This document shows positions 10,543 to 23,141 of a DNA stretch of 64,000 nt, one piece after another. Source of the DNA: Manihot esculenta (lineage: Eukaryota; Streptophyta; Magnoliopsida; Malpighiales; Euphorbiaceae); the NCBI RefSeq assembly GCF_001659605.2, contig NC_035166.2, forward strand, positions 18,121,279-18,185,278, in the 5' to 3' direction. Each line of letters begins with the position of its first letter. The first letter of the stretch is position 1. The translations under genes were made by a program, and so were the position numbers. A model generated the notes under the pieces. The model made no database searches and was not told where the DNA came from. It saw only the letters and a list, made by a program, of their open reading frames with translations.

Positions 10543-12303
10543 GGTCAAGCACACTACTAAACTCTATACAATACTAATACATCTTTTTATAATATTACAT
10601 GTCCACACTATGCTATTACACAACTCTTTACTCTTCATGAACCCTGCTTACATCCCTCTGTACTCTGATCTTGCAAGATTGGGGTTAAGGGAGAGGGGTG
10701 AGCTATACTAGCCCAGTGAGTAGAACAAAATAATCATGCTCACATGAAATGCATCACATCATAAGTACTCACATATCGGACGGACGGAAACAAAACTCTC
10801 TCAAACTGTGCCCGGCCCGCGAAGGAGCTCCTCAGGTCTTGATATGTCCGGCCCTCTATGGGGCTCCTCAGGACTTGATGTGCCCGGCCCTCGATGGGGC
10901 TCCTCAGGACTTGATGGGAGGGCTAATGAATCCAAACTATGTCCGTCCGCAAGTTCAATAAATAATGCAATGCACATATTAGTGAATTCTAATGCAATCA
11001 TCCTATTGCATAATCATGATGCATGAAATATGCTTAAAGCATTTAATTTCTCAATTAAAAAGATTAAATTTAGTTCCACTCACCTTTGACTAACTCTGAA
11101 CTGACTCTGAAAACTCTGAAGCAGTGCTTACTGCTGATTTCTTCTGTTCCTCTGGTCCGTTCCTACACAGGTGGACTCAAATGAGGGACCAAACTAACTA
11201 AAAAACAACTCTATAAAACTCCCCAAAGCCCCCCTAAAACATCCTAAAACAATCAAGGAAAACAAGCAAAAGAAGGCTGGACAGGGCACTTTCGGCGGCA
11301 GGTTCGGCGGCCGAAAGTCCCTCCAGATCCAAAAGTGAGGCACTTTCGGCGGCACCTTTGGCTGCCGAAAGTTCTTTCCAGAGACGAACGTCCCTAACCT
11401 TCGGCGGCACATTCGACGGCCGAAACTCCCCTCCAGAGCCGAAAGTCCAAACTTTCGGGGGCGAGCTTAGGCAGCCGAAACCACCTCCTTAGCATGTTCG
11501 GCGGCCGAACCTTCCTTCGGCGGCCGAAACTGGATTCTCCAGTTAGGCAGAACCCTGCTCTGCTTCATGCAAACTTCCTTCCAACTTTCTCAAACATGCA
11601 ACCAACAACGCAACAACAAACATATACTCAAGTATATGCACAAAGGGGTCCAAAACTACCTTAAAACCCCAACAAACATCACAACTCAACACATAAACAT
11701 GCTTTCACCAATAAACAACTAAAAACTCTACTTAACCTAAACATGCATCTCTATCCATAAAACTCCATAAAACCTTCATAAAACATGAAAAGAAGTTAAG
11801 GATCTACACTTACCTCTTGCAGATCTAGAGGATGGGTGATCCTAACTCTCTCTCAAAGTCTCCAAACTTCAACACTTTGGTTTTTTAGCTCAAAAGCTTC
11901 AAAACAACATGAAAACTTATTAAAACTTTGAAAGATTTGGAGAAAACATGAAGATCACCCAAGGAAGATCATGGTCTCACCTCTGTCCGTGGAAATGGAA
12001 AGAAAATCTTATCCATTCACCGACCTCTGGCCTTTTATAGGTGGCTGGCCAGACCACCTTCGGCGGCCAAACGTGATTCCTAAAGTCATGCATGTTCGGC
12101 GGCCGAACTTCACCTTCGGCGGCCGAACCTGGCATTTCTTCCTTGGTTCTTTTCTTTCAACAACTCATTTTCTTTACACTTAAAACATTAAAACATACTA
12201 AAACACTTTAGAAAACATAATTCTTACCCTTCTAGAGGATTCTGACATCCTGGATTCCACCGGACAGTAGAATTCTGATGCCAAACTCTAGCCGGGTATT
12301 ACA
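10543..12303 (-). repeat. TE2 3' LTR, inner part
   Basis: This continues the TE2 left LTR after TE3 and ends GGGTATTACA. On the minus strand it holds the TATA box (near 12030-12040), palindrome clusters at 11287-11535 and 12055-12135, donor-like and acceptor-like sites, and a minisatellite at about 10806-10920 on a CCCGGCCCTCGATGGGGCTC-type unit. Confidence 0.92.
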
Positions 12304-12338
12304 TTCTCCCCCCCTTAAGAACATTCATCCCCGAATGT
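12304..12338 (-). promoter_or_regulatory. TE2 polypurine tract and hairpin
   Basis: Read on the minus strand, a run of Gs flanked by As (12304-12316) abuts the LTR. It is preceded by the inverted repeat at 12321-12338 (arms ACATTCG and TGAATGT around GGGA, with one G-U pair if folded as RNA). Confidence 0.85.
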
Positions 12339-14853
12339 TTCTCAAACAATTAATCACATAAAAAGGAGGAAAAACTCACCTTAAAACAGATATGGATATT
12401 GTTGGAGCATAGACTCCCGTGTCTCCCAGGTGCACTCTTCTCGATTGTGGTGGTTCCAAAGGACTTTCACCATCGGAATTTCCTTGTTCCTCAGCTTTCT
12501 GATCTGCGTGTCTAAGATTCGCACTGGCTGCTCTATATAGGTGAGATCTCCAAGGATCTCTATATCAGGCTCACTAAGAACCTTACTCGGATCTGACACG
12601 AACTTCCTTAGCATAGAAACATGAAACGCCGGATGGATCCTCTCCATAGAAGCAGGTAAATCCAGCTTATACGACACATTTCCGATCTTCTGCAAGATCT
12701 CAAAGGGTCCAATGTATCGTGGAGCTAGCTTACCCTTCTTCCTAAAACGAACCACTCCTTTCATTGGAGACACCTTCAGCAATACCATATCACCCTCCTG
12801 AAACTCTATCTGCTTTCTGCGGATATCTGCATAACTTTTCTGCCTGTTCACAGCTGTTCTGATTCTCTCTCTAATAATGGGTACCACCCTGCTGGTAATC
12901 TCTACTAGCTCTAGCCCTGCAAGAGCCTTCTCTCCCACTTCTTCCCAGCAAACAGGTGATCTGCACTTCCTCCCATACAAGGTTTCATAAGGAGCCATCC
13001 CAATGCTAGCATGATGGCTGTTATTGTAGGCAAACTCCATCAAAGTTAGATGTTGCCTCCAAGAACCGCTAACATCTAACACACACATTCTGAGCATATC
13101 CTCTATGGTCTGGATGGTCCTCTCTGACTGTCCGTCAGTCTGTGGATGGAAAGCAATGCTGAAATCCAACCTTGTGCCCATAGCACTCTGCAGACTTCGC
13201 TAAAATCTGGAGGTGAACTGAGGTCCTCTATCCGACACTATAGACACTGGAACCCCATGCAACCTTACTATCTCCTCCACATAGACCTGTGCCAACTTAT
13301 CCACAGAGTAATTACTCCTAACAGGGATGAAGTGAGTAGATTTAGTCAATCGGTCCACAATCACCCATATGGAGTCTAACCTGTTGGACGCTGCCGGTAA
13401 GCCCACTACAAAATCCATAGCTATATTCTCCCATTTTCACTCTGGAATTGGCAGTGGGTTAAGCATTCCAGCCGGCTTCTGATGTTCCAGTTTCACCCTC
13501 TGGCAAACCTCACAAGCGGACACAAACTGTGCCACTTCTTTCTTCATAGCTGGCCACCAATACACTCTCTTCAAATCCTGATACATCTTGGTGGCTCCAG
13601 GGTGAACACTGTACCTTGCAGAAACACTGGTGTCACTCTCATCTGTGCTATCAACGCACCCATACCAGACAACTCTAGCTGTAGCCCTTCGTCGATGAGC
13701 TTATAAAACTCCATCACCATTATCTTCTCTCTGCTATTATATGGGACAAACTGCCAAGTGATTTCTGGCTTAGGGCGTCTGCCACAACATTCGCTTTACC
13801 CGGATGATACTGAATCTTGCAATCATAGTCACTGAGCAGTTCTACCCATCTTCTCTGCCTCAAATTCAGCTCTTTCTGACTCAAGATGGACTGTAAACTC
13901 TTATGATCTGTAAAGATCTCGCATTTAACCCTATAAAGGTAATGCCTCCACATCTTGAGTGCAAAGATAACTGCCGCCATCTCTAGGTCATGTGTGGGGT
14001 AATTTAACTCATGCTTCTTCAGCTATCTAGAAGCATAAGAAATCACCCTGTTGTTCTGCATCAAAACACAACCCAGTCCCACTCTGGACGCATCACAGAA
14101 CACTGTGAAGTCCTCATTACTGATAGGCAGAGCTAACACCGGTGCTGATGTTAATCTTCTCTTTAGCTCTTCAAAGCTCTCTTCACATTGGTCCGTCCAC
14201 ACGAACCCCTGGTTCTTCTTGGTCAGTTTGGTCATAGGAGCAGCAATCTTTGAGAAGTCCTGAACGAACCTCCTGTAGTAACCTGCCAAACCCAAAAAGC
14301 TTTTAATCTCTGTCACTGATGTGGGTCTAGGCCAATTAGCTATAGCCTCTATCTTCTTGGGGTCTACCTCAATACCCTCTGCTGATACTACATGCCCCAA
14401 GAATGAAATGCTCCTCAACCAAAACTCACACTTAGAGAACTTGACATATAAGCCATGCTCTCTCAGAGTCTGCAGAACTGTCCTCAGATGATGGGCATGC
14501 TCCTCTGCATCTCTAGAATACACTAAGATATGATCGATGAAGACAATAACAAAGTGATCCAGATACTGGCTAAAAACCCTATTCATGAGGTCCATGAATG
14601 TTGCAGGGGCGTTAGTAAACCCGAACGGCATTACTAAGAACTCATAATGCCCATATCTGGTCCTGAAAGCTGTCTTTGGCACATCTGCTTCTCTGACTCT
14701 CAACTGATGATACCCGGATCTCAGATCTATTTTAGAGAAATAACCTGCTCCGGCTAGCTGGTCAAATAGATCGTCGATCCTAGGTAGGGGATACTTATTC
14801 TTGGTAGTGACCTTGTTCAACTGCCTGTAGTCGATACAAAGTTTGAGGGATCC

Positions 14854-15653
14854 TGATACGGATCCAATAAGGCAAACTTCTAACAATGGTATGGAGCAAA
14901 CTTATTTCATTCAAATGGATCTAAAAGGAGTTCAAAATCATATTCATATGATCCATATATATTTGGGGTGTGCTTCAACTCATATGGGGCAGATTTGGTG
15001 CAACACTTGCAATCATATGCTTAGGGAGCCTAATCAAATATATGGGCTAAAACTACACAAAGGGAAGCCTAAAGTGAAGATCAAGAAGGGCTTTTGTGAA
15101 GATTCAGCTTTGTCATGGTGGGCTTGCTATATTGTTATTATTTAAATACTTGTTTTATTTTAGCTTTGTTTGGGCTTGTATTCTGGCCATATTTTATCTT
15201 TTAAGTTTTAGAGTATTGGGCCATGTTTTGGGCTTATGTTTTAATACTTATGTGTTATTTTAGTGTGTGATTGGGCTTGGGCCTTATGTGTTTAAGTCAG
15301 GTCCAAGAAGAGTGTCTTAGGGTTTTATTTGTTTTTCTCCTTACTATATAAGGATAAGAAACAATTGTAAGAGGCAGCTTTTAATCAAAATTTCAGAATT
15401 CTTCTCATGCCTTTGGCGTATATTGCTTTGAGTGAGAGTGAGGATTTGCTTTCATCAATTGCACCAGGAATCTTGGCTTACTTATCAACTATTCGTTGTG
15501 GCGTTTGTCAGATTCTCATCTAAATCCTTCGATCATTGGTGTTTCAGCTTCTCTAAGTTTGGGGTGCCATAGGAGGTGGGTTTATCAAATCTTTGGATTC
15601 CATATCTACTTGTGCGTGTGGGTTTGAAGCTTGTGCCATAGGGTTCCGCGTCA
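14854..15653 (+). mobile_element. TE4: solo LTR of a CRM/Reina-like element
   Basis: This is an 800-bp insertion in the reverse transcriptase region of TE2, flanked by gatcc (14849-14853, 15654-15658). It begins TGATACGGATCC and ends GGGTTCCGCGTCA with no interior, so it is a solo LTR. It shares length, TGAT start and terminal sequence with TE1's LTR, so the two belong to related families, although the middles differ. A TATA-like TATATAAGG lies near 15345. The first ~290 bp stay open on the plus strand (14854-15145) in a pol-like position (see findings). Confidence 0.9.
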
Positions 15654-17563
15654 GATCCATCCTTCTTTTTGACAAACAGCACTGGAGCACCCTAAGGTGA
15701 GGTACTAGGGCGGATGAAACCCTTATCTACCAACTCCTGCAACTGCTCTTTCAGCTCTTTTAACTCTGCTGGTGCCATCCTGTAGGGAGGGATAGAGATC
15801 GGTCTGGTACCAGGCAGCAATTCTATTTCAAACTCTATCTCCCTATCAGGTGGTAGTCCTGGAAGCTCGTCTGGGAAGACGTCTGGAAATTCTCGGACTA
15901 CTGGTATTGAGGCTGGTTCCCTAACCTGATTATCTAGCTCTCTCACATGAGCTAGAAACCCATGACAACCCCTCCTGAGCAATCGACGAGCCTGAAGGGC
16001 GGAGATCAATCCTCTAGGTGTACCTCTCCTGTCTCCTCTGAAGACACACTCTAACCCATCCTGATCTCTGAGACTGACTACCTTGTCTCTGCAGTTCAAG
16101 GTAGCTCCATGTGTAGATAGCCAATCCATCCCTAGAATGACATCAAAATTCATCAAATCTAGAACCACAAGGTCAGCTGGAAGGCATCTACCCTCTATGA
16201 ACACTGGACAGAAACGACAGACTGACTCTGTCACTGATGGGTCACACTTGGGTCCACTGACCCAGAGAGGACACTCTAACCCAGAGACTATCAGACCCAC
16301 TCTCTCCACGGCTCTCGAAGCAATAAAGGAATGAGAAGCACCGGGGTCCATCAAAGCATACACCTCAGAACACCCAATGATGAGATTACTTGACACCACT
16401 GTGTTCGACGTGTTTGCCTTCTCCTGTGTCACAGTGAAGATCCGTGCTGGGGCTACCAGACCTTCACCTCGGGAACCTGCTGCTGAAGAAGAGGATGACC
16501 CTCTCCCTCTGCCTCTGCTACTGTTCTGAGTCATGGCTGGCACTGCTGGCTGAGCCACACTGACTGAGGTCATCTGCTGGGATGGTGCCATAAAGGCTCC
16601 TCCAAGACACTCCCGAGCAAAATGTCCCTCCTGCCCACACTTAAAGTAGGCTGTAGATCCCAACCGACAAACTCCTCTGTGCTGCCTCCCACATCTCATA
16701 CAAACTGAGCTGCCTGTGACAGAACTTGTGTCGCTACCCACTCCTAGACTAGACTTAAGCTTGTTCCAGAACTTGCCCTTCTTAGACTTAAACTTTTCTC
16801 CCTTATTGCTGCCAGAAGCTGCTGTATTGGGGGTCTTAAAACCCGAAGGCTGTGCCACTTGCTGTTTTACTGTTCCCTGAATGATGGCACTTGCCTCCAT
16901 CTTCCTGGCCGCATCCACTATAGAGTGGAAACTCTCTTTCTCTGCTGGAAGAATCAAGGAGGAATACCTGGGATGAAGTCTCATGGTATATCTCCTTGCC
17001 TTCTTCTGGTCAGTGTCATAAGCCTGACCCACATACAGTAGCAGTTCCAGAAACTTATCTGTATATTCATCAACACTCATCTCTTCAGTCTGCCTCAACT
17101 GCTCAAATTCTATCACTTTCATCTCTCTGGAACTGTCAGGAAAAGCCCACCCAGCAAATTCATTGGTGAACTCTTTCCATGGCATGCTGTCCAACCTAGG
17201 GTCCACATAATTCTTGAACCACTCTCGAGCTTTCTTGCATTTCAGTGTGAACCCCGCCATCTCAATGGCTCTGCTATCATCAGCTCCTAACTCATCGGTT
17301 ATCATCTTAACCGATCTGAGGTACTCAAACGGATCATCTCCCGTATTGAATTTGGGAGCATCCAACTTCAGATACTCTGTCATTTTCACTTTACTTCCTC
17401 CAGATGAGCTAGGTTGAGGTACTTGGACAACAGGGGCTACTGGTTCTGGTGGTGGAGAAGGAGGTGCTGTATCTCTTGGATCAGGGTAGGCTGTACTTGG
17501 ATGGAAAGGTGAGGGTGGATACATGGGATATGGTGGATAAAAAGGAGGATAAGGCATATAAGG

Positions 17564-19866
17564 TGTAATACTTGGCTAGACTCCGGTATCGAAATTCCTA
17601 CTGTCCGGTGGAATCTAGGATGTCAAAAACCTCTAGAAGGGTAAAATAATGTTTTCATAAAATGTTTTAATGTGTTTTATGATTTTAAGTTGAGTTTTGA
17701 ATGAAAAAGACCATGGAAACATTTCCAGGTTCGGCCGCCGAACCTCAAGTTCGGCCGCCGAACATTGGATAGTTTAGGGGGGCAAGTCAGGCTTCCGAAA
17801 GTGGCCCAGGTTCGGCCGCCGAACCCCATGTTCGGCCGCCGAACTTGCATGAGTTTTGGAGGCACTTTAGGCTGCCGAAAGGTGGTCTAGCCAGCCCCTA
17901 TAAAAGGGCTCCATGGCTGAAACGGGCGAGTTTTCTCCCCCTTTTTGGCCAACGGTGAGTCCATGCTCTCCCATGGTTGATTTTTGATGCTTTTCCTCCA
18001 ATCTTTCGAGTTTTAACAAGTTTCGTCTTGGTTTGAAGATATTTGAGCAAAAAGAGCAAGTTTTGAAGCTTGGAGACCCAAGGAGTTAGATTTCTCCCAT
18101 CTCCGAGTTAGATCGCCTCTCCTCTCGATCTCCAAGAGGTAAGAGTAAATCCTTAGCTCATTTCATGTTTTAAACAAGTTTTATGAAAGTTTATGGGGTA
18201 GAAATGCATGTTTAGGTTATTATTGAGTTTATGGGTTTATGTTGAGTTTTTGAGCAATGTGGGTTATTTATGTATGTTTGATGTGTTGTAGTTGGGGTTT
18301 AGGATAGTTTGAAGCCCCTAGGAGCTTATGTATGTGTGTATGCATGTTGTGGAAGTGTTGGTTTTGAGTTGAATGGTTTGGGAGGCAAATGTGCATGTTA
18401 GAGGCTGAGTTCTGCCCTTTGGAAGAACTCAGGTTCGACAGCCGAAGGGACTTTCGGCCGTCGAACCTGCCTGTGGAGGCCAGCCTTTGGCTGCTGAACC
18501 CTGCCCCTGAAAGTGGACTTTCGGCTCTGGAAAGGAGTTTTGGCCGCCAAAGGTGCCATCGAACATGCATGAGTTTCGTCTCTGGAAGGAGCTTTCGGCC
18601 GCCGAAGGTGCCGCCGAAAGTGACTGAGTTTCGGCTCTGGAGGGACTTTCGGCCCCGAACCTGCCGCCGAAAGTGCCCTGTTCAGCCTTCCTTTGCATGA
18701 TTTCAGTGATTGTTTTAAGGTGTTTTAGGGGGTTTTTGGGGAGTATTTTAGAGTCATGTTCATGTATGTTTGATTCCTCATTTGAGTCCACCTGTGTAGG
18801 TTCGGACTCGAGGAACCGAGGACCCCAGCAGTGAGTCAGCTGCTTCAGTGTCTTGTCAGAGCTAGCCTAAGGTGAGTAGAATGACTCTTTATGTTTCAAA
18901 GCAAATAATAAATGTTTTAGCATGATTCACGCATCATGAATGCCATGAGATATATTAGGTTGTTTGCATTAGAATTCACGAATATGTTGTATTGCATATT
19001 ATATTGTTGATGTGGATGAACATTGAGTGATCCATTAGCCCTCGTATGGTATGATATGATATGATGATGACACGGTATGGAAGTCCAGGAGGACCCATTC
19101 TACGTCCCTGGCACTATATAAGAGAAAGTCCATGAAGACCCATTCTACGTCCCTGGCACCTTGGAATGTTATGATATGTTATGTAAGAGAAAGACCATGA
19201 CCCATTCTACGTTCTGGCACTAATGGAAATGTAGAGGGCTATTGGTGACAGGTTCATCCTTAAGGTGAATTGTCTGTGATGTGATGCATTTCATGAAAGT
19301 ATGAACTTTAAATATAATGTTTTATTATTCTGCTCACTGGACTCTAGTAGCTCACCCCATTCCCTTAATCCCCCAGGTTTGCAGGTACGGGCTAGATCAG
19401 GAGGTCAACAAGAATAAGAAGTCATGTTATATGAAATAGTTAGAAGTGGACATGAAAATGATGTAATGTAAAGTATAGTACAATAATGTAATGTAATGAT
19501 GTTTATTGAGGTTTAGAGCTGTGCTTGACCCTAGTATGTTAGTTAATCTCTTGTTGGTACATGATCTTATTAATGAAATGTTTTATCACTGTTTATGTAA
19601 ACCAAACTTAAATTATGATATGTTACCCCATTGGAGTATTTGATGATGACTCCAGTGTGGGGTTTGATGTTTATGATTATGAGTTGTGCATGCACAGGTT
19701 AAGTTTGGTAAATGAATGAGAGAAGTTCAAATTTTTATGTATATGTTGATCATGTATGGGATTAAACAGGTATACAGGTTGTATGTTAGGCTTGCTACGG
19801 GTCCCGGCGGCCTTAAGCCGATTTGGATCCTAGTGCCGATAGCGGTCCGGTTTCTGGGTCGTTACA
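17564..19866 (+). mobile_element. TE5: solo LTR of the Tekay-type family
   Basis: This is a 2303-bp insertion in the gag region of TE2, flanked by taagg (17559-17563, 19867-19871). It begins TGTAATACTTGG and ends GGGTCGTTACA with no interior. It contains palindrome clusters at 17730-17875 and 18430-18675, a TATA box TATAAAAG at 17899-17906, donor-like CAAGAG|GTAAG near 18133-18142, and a CCAGG/CCTGG minisatellite at about 19080-19220. It formed by recombination between the LTRs of a once complete element. Confidence 0.93.
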
Positions 19867-20511
19867 TAAGGCATGTAGGTAGGATATGGGGCAAAGCTAG
19901 AGAAATCCGACGTACCCACCATCGGATACCCCGGGCCCTGTGGAAAGGGTGGATAGTGGGGTGGATGACCAAACCCCGAGGCCTGAGCGCCTCCTTGAGA
20001 TTCTCCCATACCCTCTTCAGACCTGTCCATACCTATGCTTTCCTCTCCTCCCTGATCAACATCCATAGCCTCCCTCACTTCATCTGACTTCCCTCCTCTA
20101 TCTGTTCCTCTTCTGCTCTCGTCAAAAGACCTTCGAGGGTCCCTTAATGTACCCTTCCTGCTTGATCTCTGAGACATCGCCATTGGCAACGCAGAAGGAT
20201 GAGCATCTGAACCCTCACTCACTGGTGGGACTCCAGTTAATCATGCAGATCAACGAGTTCCTCACATCTTAACTCTGGAAAACAACACATAACATAGCAC
20301 ATTAGCATCATATAGTCCATGTGGAAACACATGAACCCTCAAGCATACATCACATATCAACAATGCACATGCATAAATCATGGCATTTCACATCATCAGA
20401 TAGACAGGACGCCACATCCTATCCTAGTGGACATGATTTCCTAGTGTGCTTGACCTCCTATAACCTCTATGAGCCCGACACTCTCTCTAGGTCCGACCAT
20501 ATGAACCTAGG

Positions 20512-20523
20512 GCTCTGATACCA
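20512..20523 (-). promoter_or_regulatory. TE2 primer binding site
   Basis: GCTCTGATACCA on the plus strand is the reverse complement of the initiator-Met site TGGTATCAGAGC. It lies three bases from the TE2 5' LTR. Confidence 0.9.
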
Positions 20524-20526
20524 ATC

Positions 20527-22631
20527 TGTAACGACCCGAAAATTGGACCGCTACCGGCGCTAGGATCCAGGGCGACTTAAGGTCGCCGGGACCCATAGCA
20601 AGCCTCCTATACTCTCTGTGTACCTGTAAAATTCCATACATGATCATACATTTTCTGTAAAAACATAAAACTTTGCTCTGAACCAAGGCTCAACCTGTGC
20701 ATGCACTATCTCTGTACTACAGAACCCCTTACTAGAGCTTGCTCTAGACGGGTTAAAAACTGTTACTATGTTAAGCCTGGTTCTCATACTCATAAAAACA
20801 CAAGTACATAAACAAACCATGTATATAAAAAGGGATTTACAATACCAATGGGTCAAGTACACTACTAAACTCTATACAATACTAATACATCTCTTTACAA
20901 TATTACATGTCCACACTATGCTATTACACAACTCTTTACTCTTCATGAACCCTGCTGACATCCCTCTGTACTCTGATCCTGCAAGACTGGGATTAAGGGA
21001 TAGGGGTGAGCTATACTAGCCTAGTGAGTAGAACAAAATAATCATGCTCACATGAAATGCATCACATTACAAGTACTCACATATCGGACGGATGGAAACA
21101 AAACTCCCACAAATTATGCCCGGCCTGCGAAGGAGCTCCTCAGGTCTTGATATGCCCGGCCCTCTATGGGGCTCCTCAGGACTTGATGTGCCCGGCCCTC
21201 GATGGGGCTCCTCAGGACTTGATGGGAGGGCTAATGAATCCAAACTATGTCCGTCTGCAAGTTCAATAAATAATACAATGCACATATTAGTGAATTCTAA
21301 TGCAATCATCCTATTGCATAATCATGATGCATGAAATATGCTTAAAGCATTTAATTTCTCAATTAAAAAGATTAAATTTAGTTCCACTCACCTCTGACTA
21401 ACTCTGAACTGACTCTGAAAACTCTGAAGCAGTGCTTACTGCTGATTTCTTCGGTTCCTCTGGTCTGTTCCTACACAGGTGGACTCAAATGAGGGACCAA
21501 ACTAACTCAAAAACAACTCTATAAAACTCCCCAAAGCCCCCCTAAAACATCCTAAAACAATCAAGGAAAACAAGCAAAAGAAGGCTGGACAGGACACTTT
21601 CGGCGGCAGGTTCGGCGGCCGAAAGTCCCTCCAGATCCGAAAGTCAGGCACTTTCGGCGGCACCTTCGGCTGCCGAAAGTCCTTTCCAGAGACGAACGTC
21701 CCTAACCTTTAGCGGCACATTCGGCGGCCGAAACCCCCCTCCAGAGCCGAAGGTCCAAACTTTCGGGGGCGAGCTTAGGCAGCCGAAACCACCTCCTTAG
21801 CATGTTCGGCGGCCGAACCTTCCTTCGGCGGCCGAAACTGGATTCTCCAGTTAGGCAGAACCCTGCTCTGCTTCATGCAAACTTCCTCCCAACTTTCTCA
21901 AACATGCAACCAACAACGCAACAACAAACATATACTCAATTATATGCACAAAGGGGTCCAAAACTACCTTAAAACCCCAACAAACATCACAACTCAACAC
22001 ATAAACATGCTTTCACCAATAAACAACTAAAAACTCTACTTAACCTAAACATGCATCTCTACCCATAAAACTCCATAAAACCTTCATAAAACATGAAAAG
22101 AAGTTAAGGATCTACACTTACCTCTTGAAGATCTAGAGGATGGGTGATCCTAACTCTCTCTCAAAGTCTCCAAACTTCAACACTTTGGTTTTTTAGCTCA
22201 AAAGCTTCAAAACAACATGAAAACTTATTAAAACTTTGAAAGATTTGGAGAAAACATGAAGATCACCCAAGGAAGATCATGGTCTCACCTCTGTCCGTGG
22301 AAATGGAAAGAAAATCTTATCCATTCACCGACCTCTGGCCTTTTATAGGTGGCTGGCCAGACGACCTTCGGCGACCAAACGTGATTCCTAAAGTCATGCA
22401 TGTTCGGCGGCCGAACTTCACCTTCGGCGGCCGAACTTCACCTTCGGCGGCCGAACCTGACATTTCTTCCTTGGTTCTTTTCTTTCAACAACTCATTTTC
22501 TTTACACTTAAAATATTAAAACATACTAAGACACTTTAGAAAACATAATTCTTACCCTTCTAGAGGATTCCGACATCACGGATTCTACCGGACAGTAGAA
22601 TTCCGATGCCAGACTCTAGCCGGGTATTACA
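20527..22631 (-). repeat. TE2 5' LTR
   Basis: This 2105-bp LTR is uninterrupted. It carries three consecutive palindrome units near 22400-22460 where the left LTR has two. The element's promoter would lie at the right end, reading leftward (TATA on the minus strand near 22340-22350). Confidence 0.92.
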
Positions 22632-23141
22632 GTTAATCAGTAGTGGGTAGTTATCCAATAGTGGATAGTTAACCAGTAGTGGGTAGTTATCCAATAGTGG
22701 ATAGTTAACCAGTAGTGGGTAGTTATTCAGTTGTGGATAGTAGCATAGATCATGGATCGATGCAGTGGGTAGTGGCATAGATCATGGGTCCATGCATAGT
22801 AGTGAAAAGTGGCAAAGATCATGGGTCTTTATTTAGGTTATATAAAGCATCTCTTTTTCCATATTGTAGACAGATTATCAATTATTCAATACAATTGTTT
22901 TATGCGATTCTTCTTTGAGAGCTTAAGAGAGATCTTGGTTCTTGACATTACATCATGAATAAGGTTCGATACTAACTTGTATGTTTCTTATTCTTGCTGT
23001 TTTTAAAATCAATCAGTTATAAGTGTTCTTAATTGCATGTTAATTAAGGGTGCTTTAGATTGGGAAATTATTTTCTGAACTAAGTTCTTTTTACTAGAGT
23101 ATGTGTCGTTTCAGTCTCTAATAGGCTAGGGTTCCGCGTCA
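22632..23141 (+). repeat. TE1 3' LTR, right part
   Basis: The TE1 LTR resumes here after TE2, with the second TSD copy at 22632-22636. The GGTAGTTA array continues to about 22741. It is followed by two or three copies of a CATAGATCATGG-type repeat, a TATA-like TATATAAAG near 22837 and the terminal GGTTCCGCGTCA. Confidence 0.88.

Larger units (their letters stand above)
12381..20267 (-). pseudogene. TE2 gag-pol polyprotein, broken
   Basis: This is the single gag-pol frame of a Tekay chromovirus: Gag (20267 down to about 16570), protease, reverse transcriptase, RNase H, integrase and a chromodomain-like tail ending LQQYPYLF at 12381. Gag has zinc motifs CMRCGRQHRGVC and a mutated knuckle, YFKCGQEGHFAREC, with its first cysteine lost. 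Protease keeps DPGAS. Reverse transcriptase has FIDH where FIDD is expected, so a catalytic aspartate is lost. Breaks seen: TGA just after the start codon, TAG at 15692-15694, TAG at 14023-14025, a 1-bp deletion near 13720, a deletion of about 180 bp near 13618, TGA at 13437-13439 and TAG at 13200-13202. TE5 interrupts gag and TE4 interrupts reverse transcriptase. It cannot make a working protein. Confidence 0.92.
1356..22631 (-). mobile_element. TE2: Tekay-type Ty3/gypsy element, minus strand, with three younger insertions
   Basis: This is a full-length element inserted in TE1's 3' LTR and flanked by gttaa on both sides (1351-1355, 22632-22636). On the plus strand it runs from TGTAACGATCC to GGGTATTACA, the reverse complement of the family ends. 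Its left (3') LTR is 1356-1679 plus 10543-12303, interrupted by TE3. Its right (5') LTR is 20527-22631. Without TE3 the left LTR is 2085 bp and the right is 2105 bp. The 20-bp difference is one extra palindrome unit in the right copy. The internal region carries a gag-pol pseudogene broken by TE4 in pol and TE5 in gag. Dozens of differences between the LTRs are visible, so it is older than TE3, as the nesting requires. Confidence 0.93.
1..23141 (+). mobile_element. TE1: Ty3/gypsy chromovirus (CRM/Reina-like), 3' part only
   Basis: This is the 3' end of an LTR retrotransposon whose gag, protease, reverse transcriptase and 5' LTR lie left of the window. What remains is the integrase-coding end of pol (1-1149), a polypurine tract (1043-1055) and the 3' LTR (1056-1355 continuing at 22637-23141). 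The LTR is split by TE2, which left the 5-bp duplication gttaa at 1351-1355 and 22632-22636. Joined, the LTR is about 805 bp, begins TGATGTAAGC and ends GGTTCCGCGTCA. The base after its right end enters the 5' LTR of TE6, so TE1 inserted there. The clade call rests on the integrase tail, which lacks a classical chromodomain, and on the pol frame running into the LTR. It is less certain than the element call. Confidence 0.85.
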
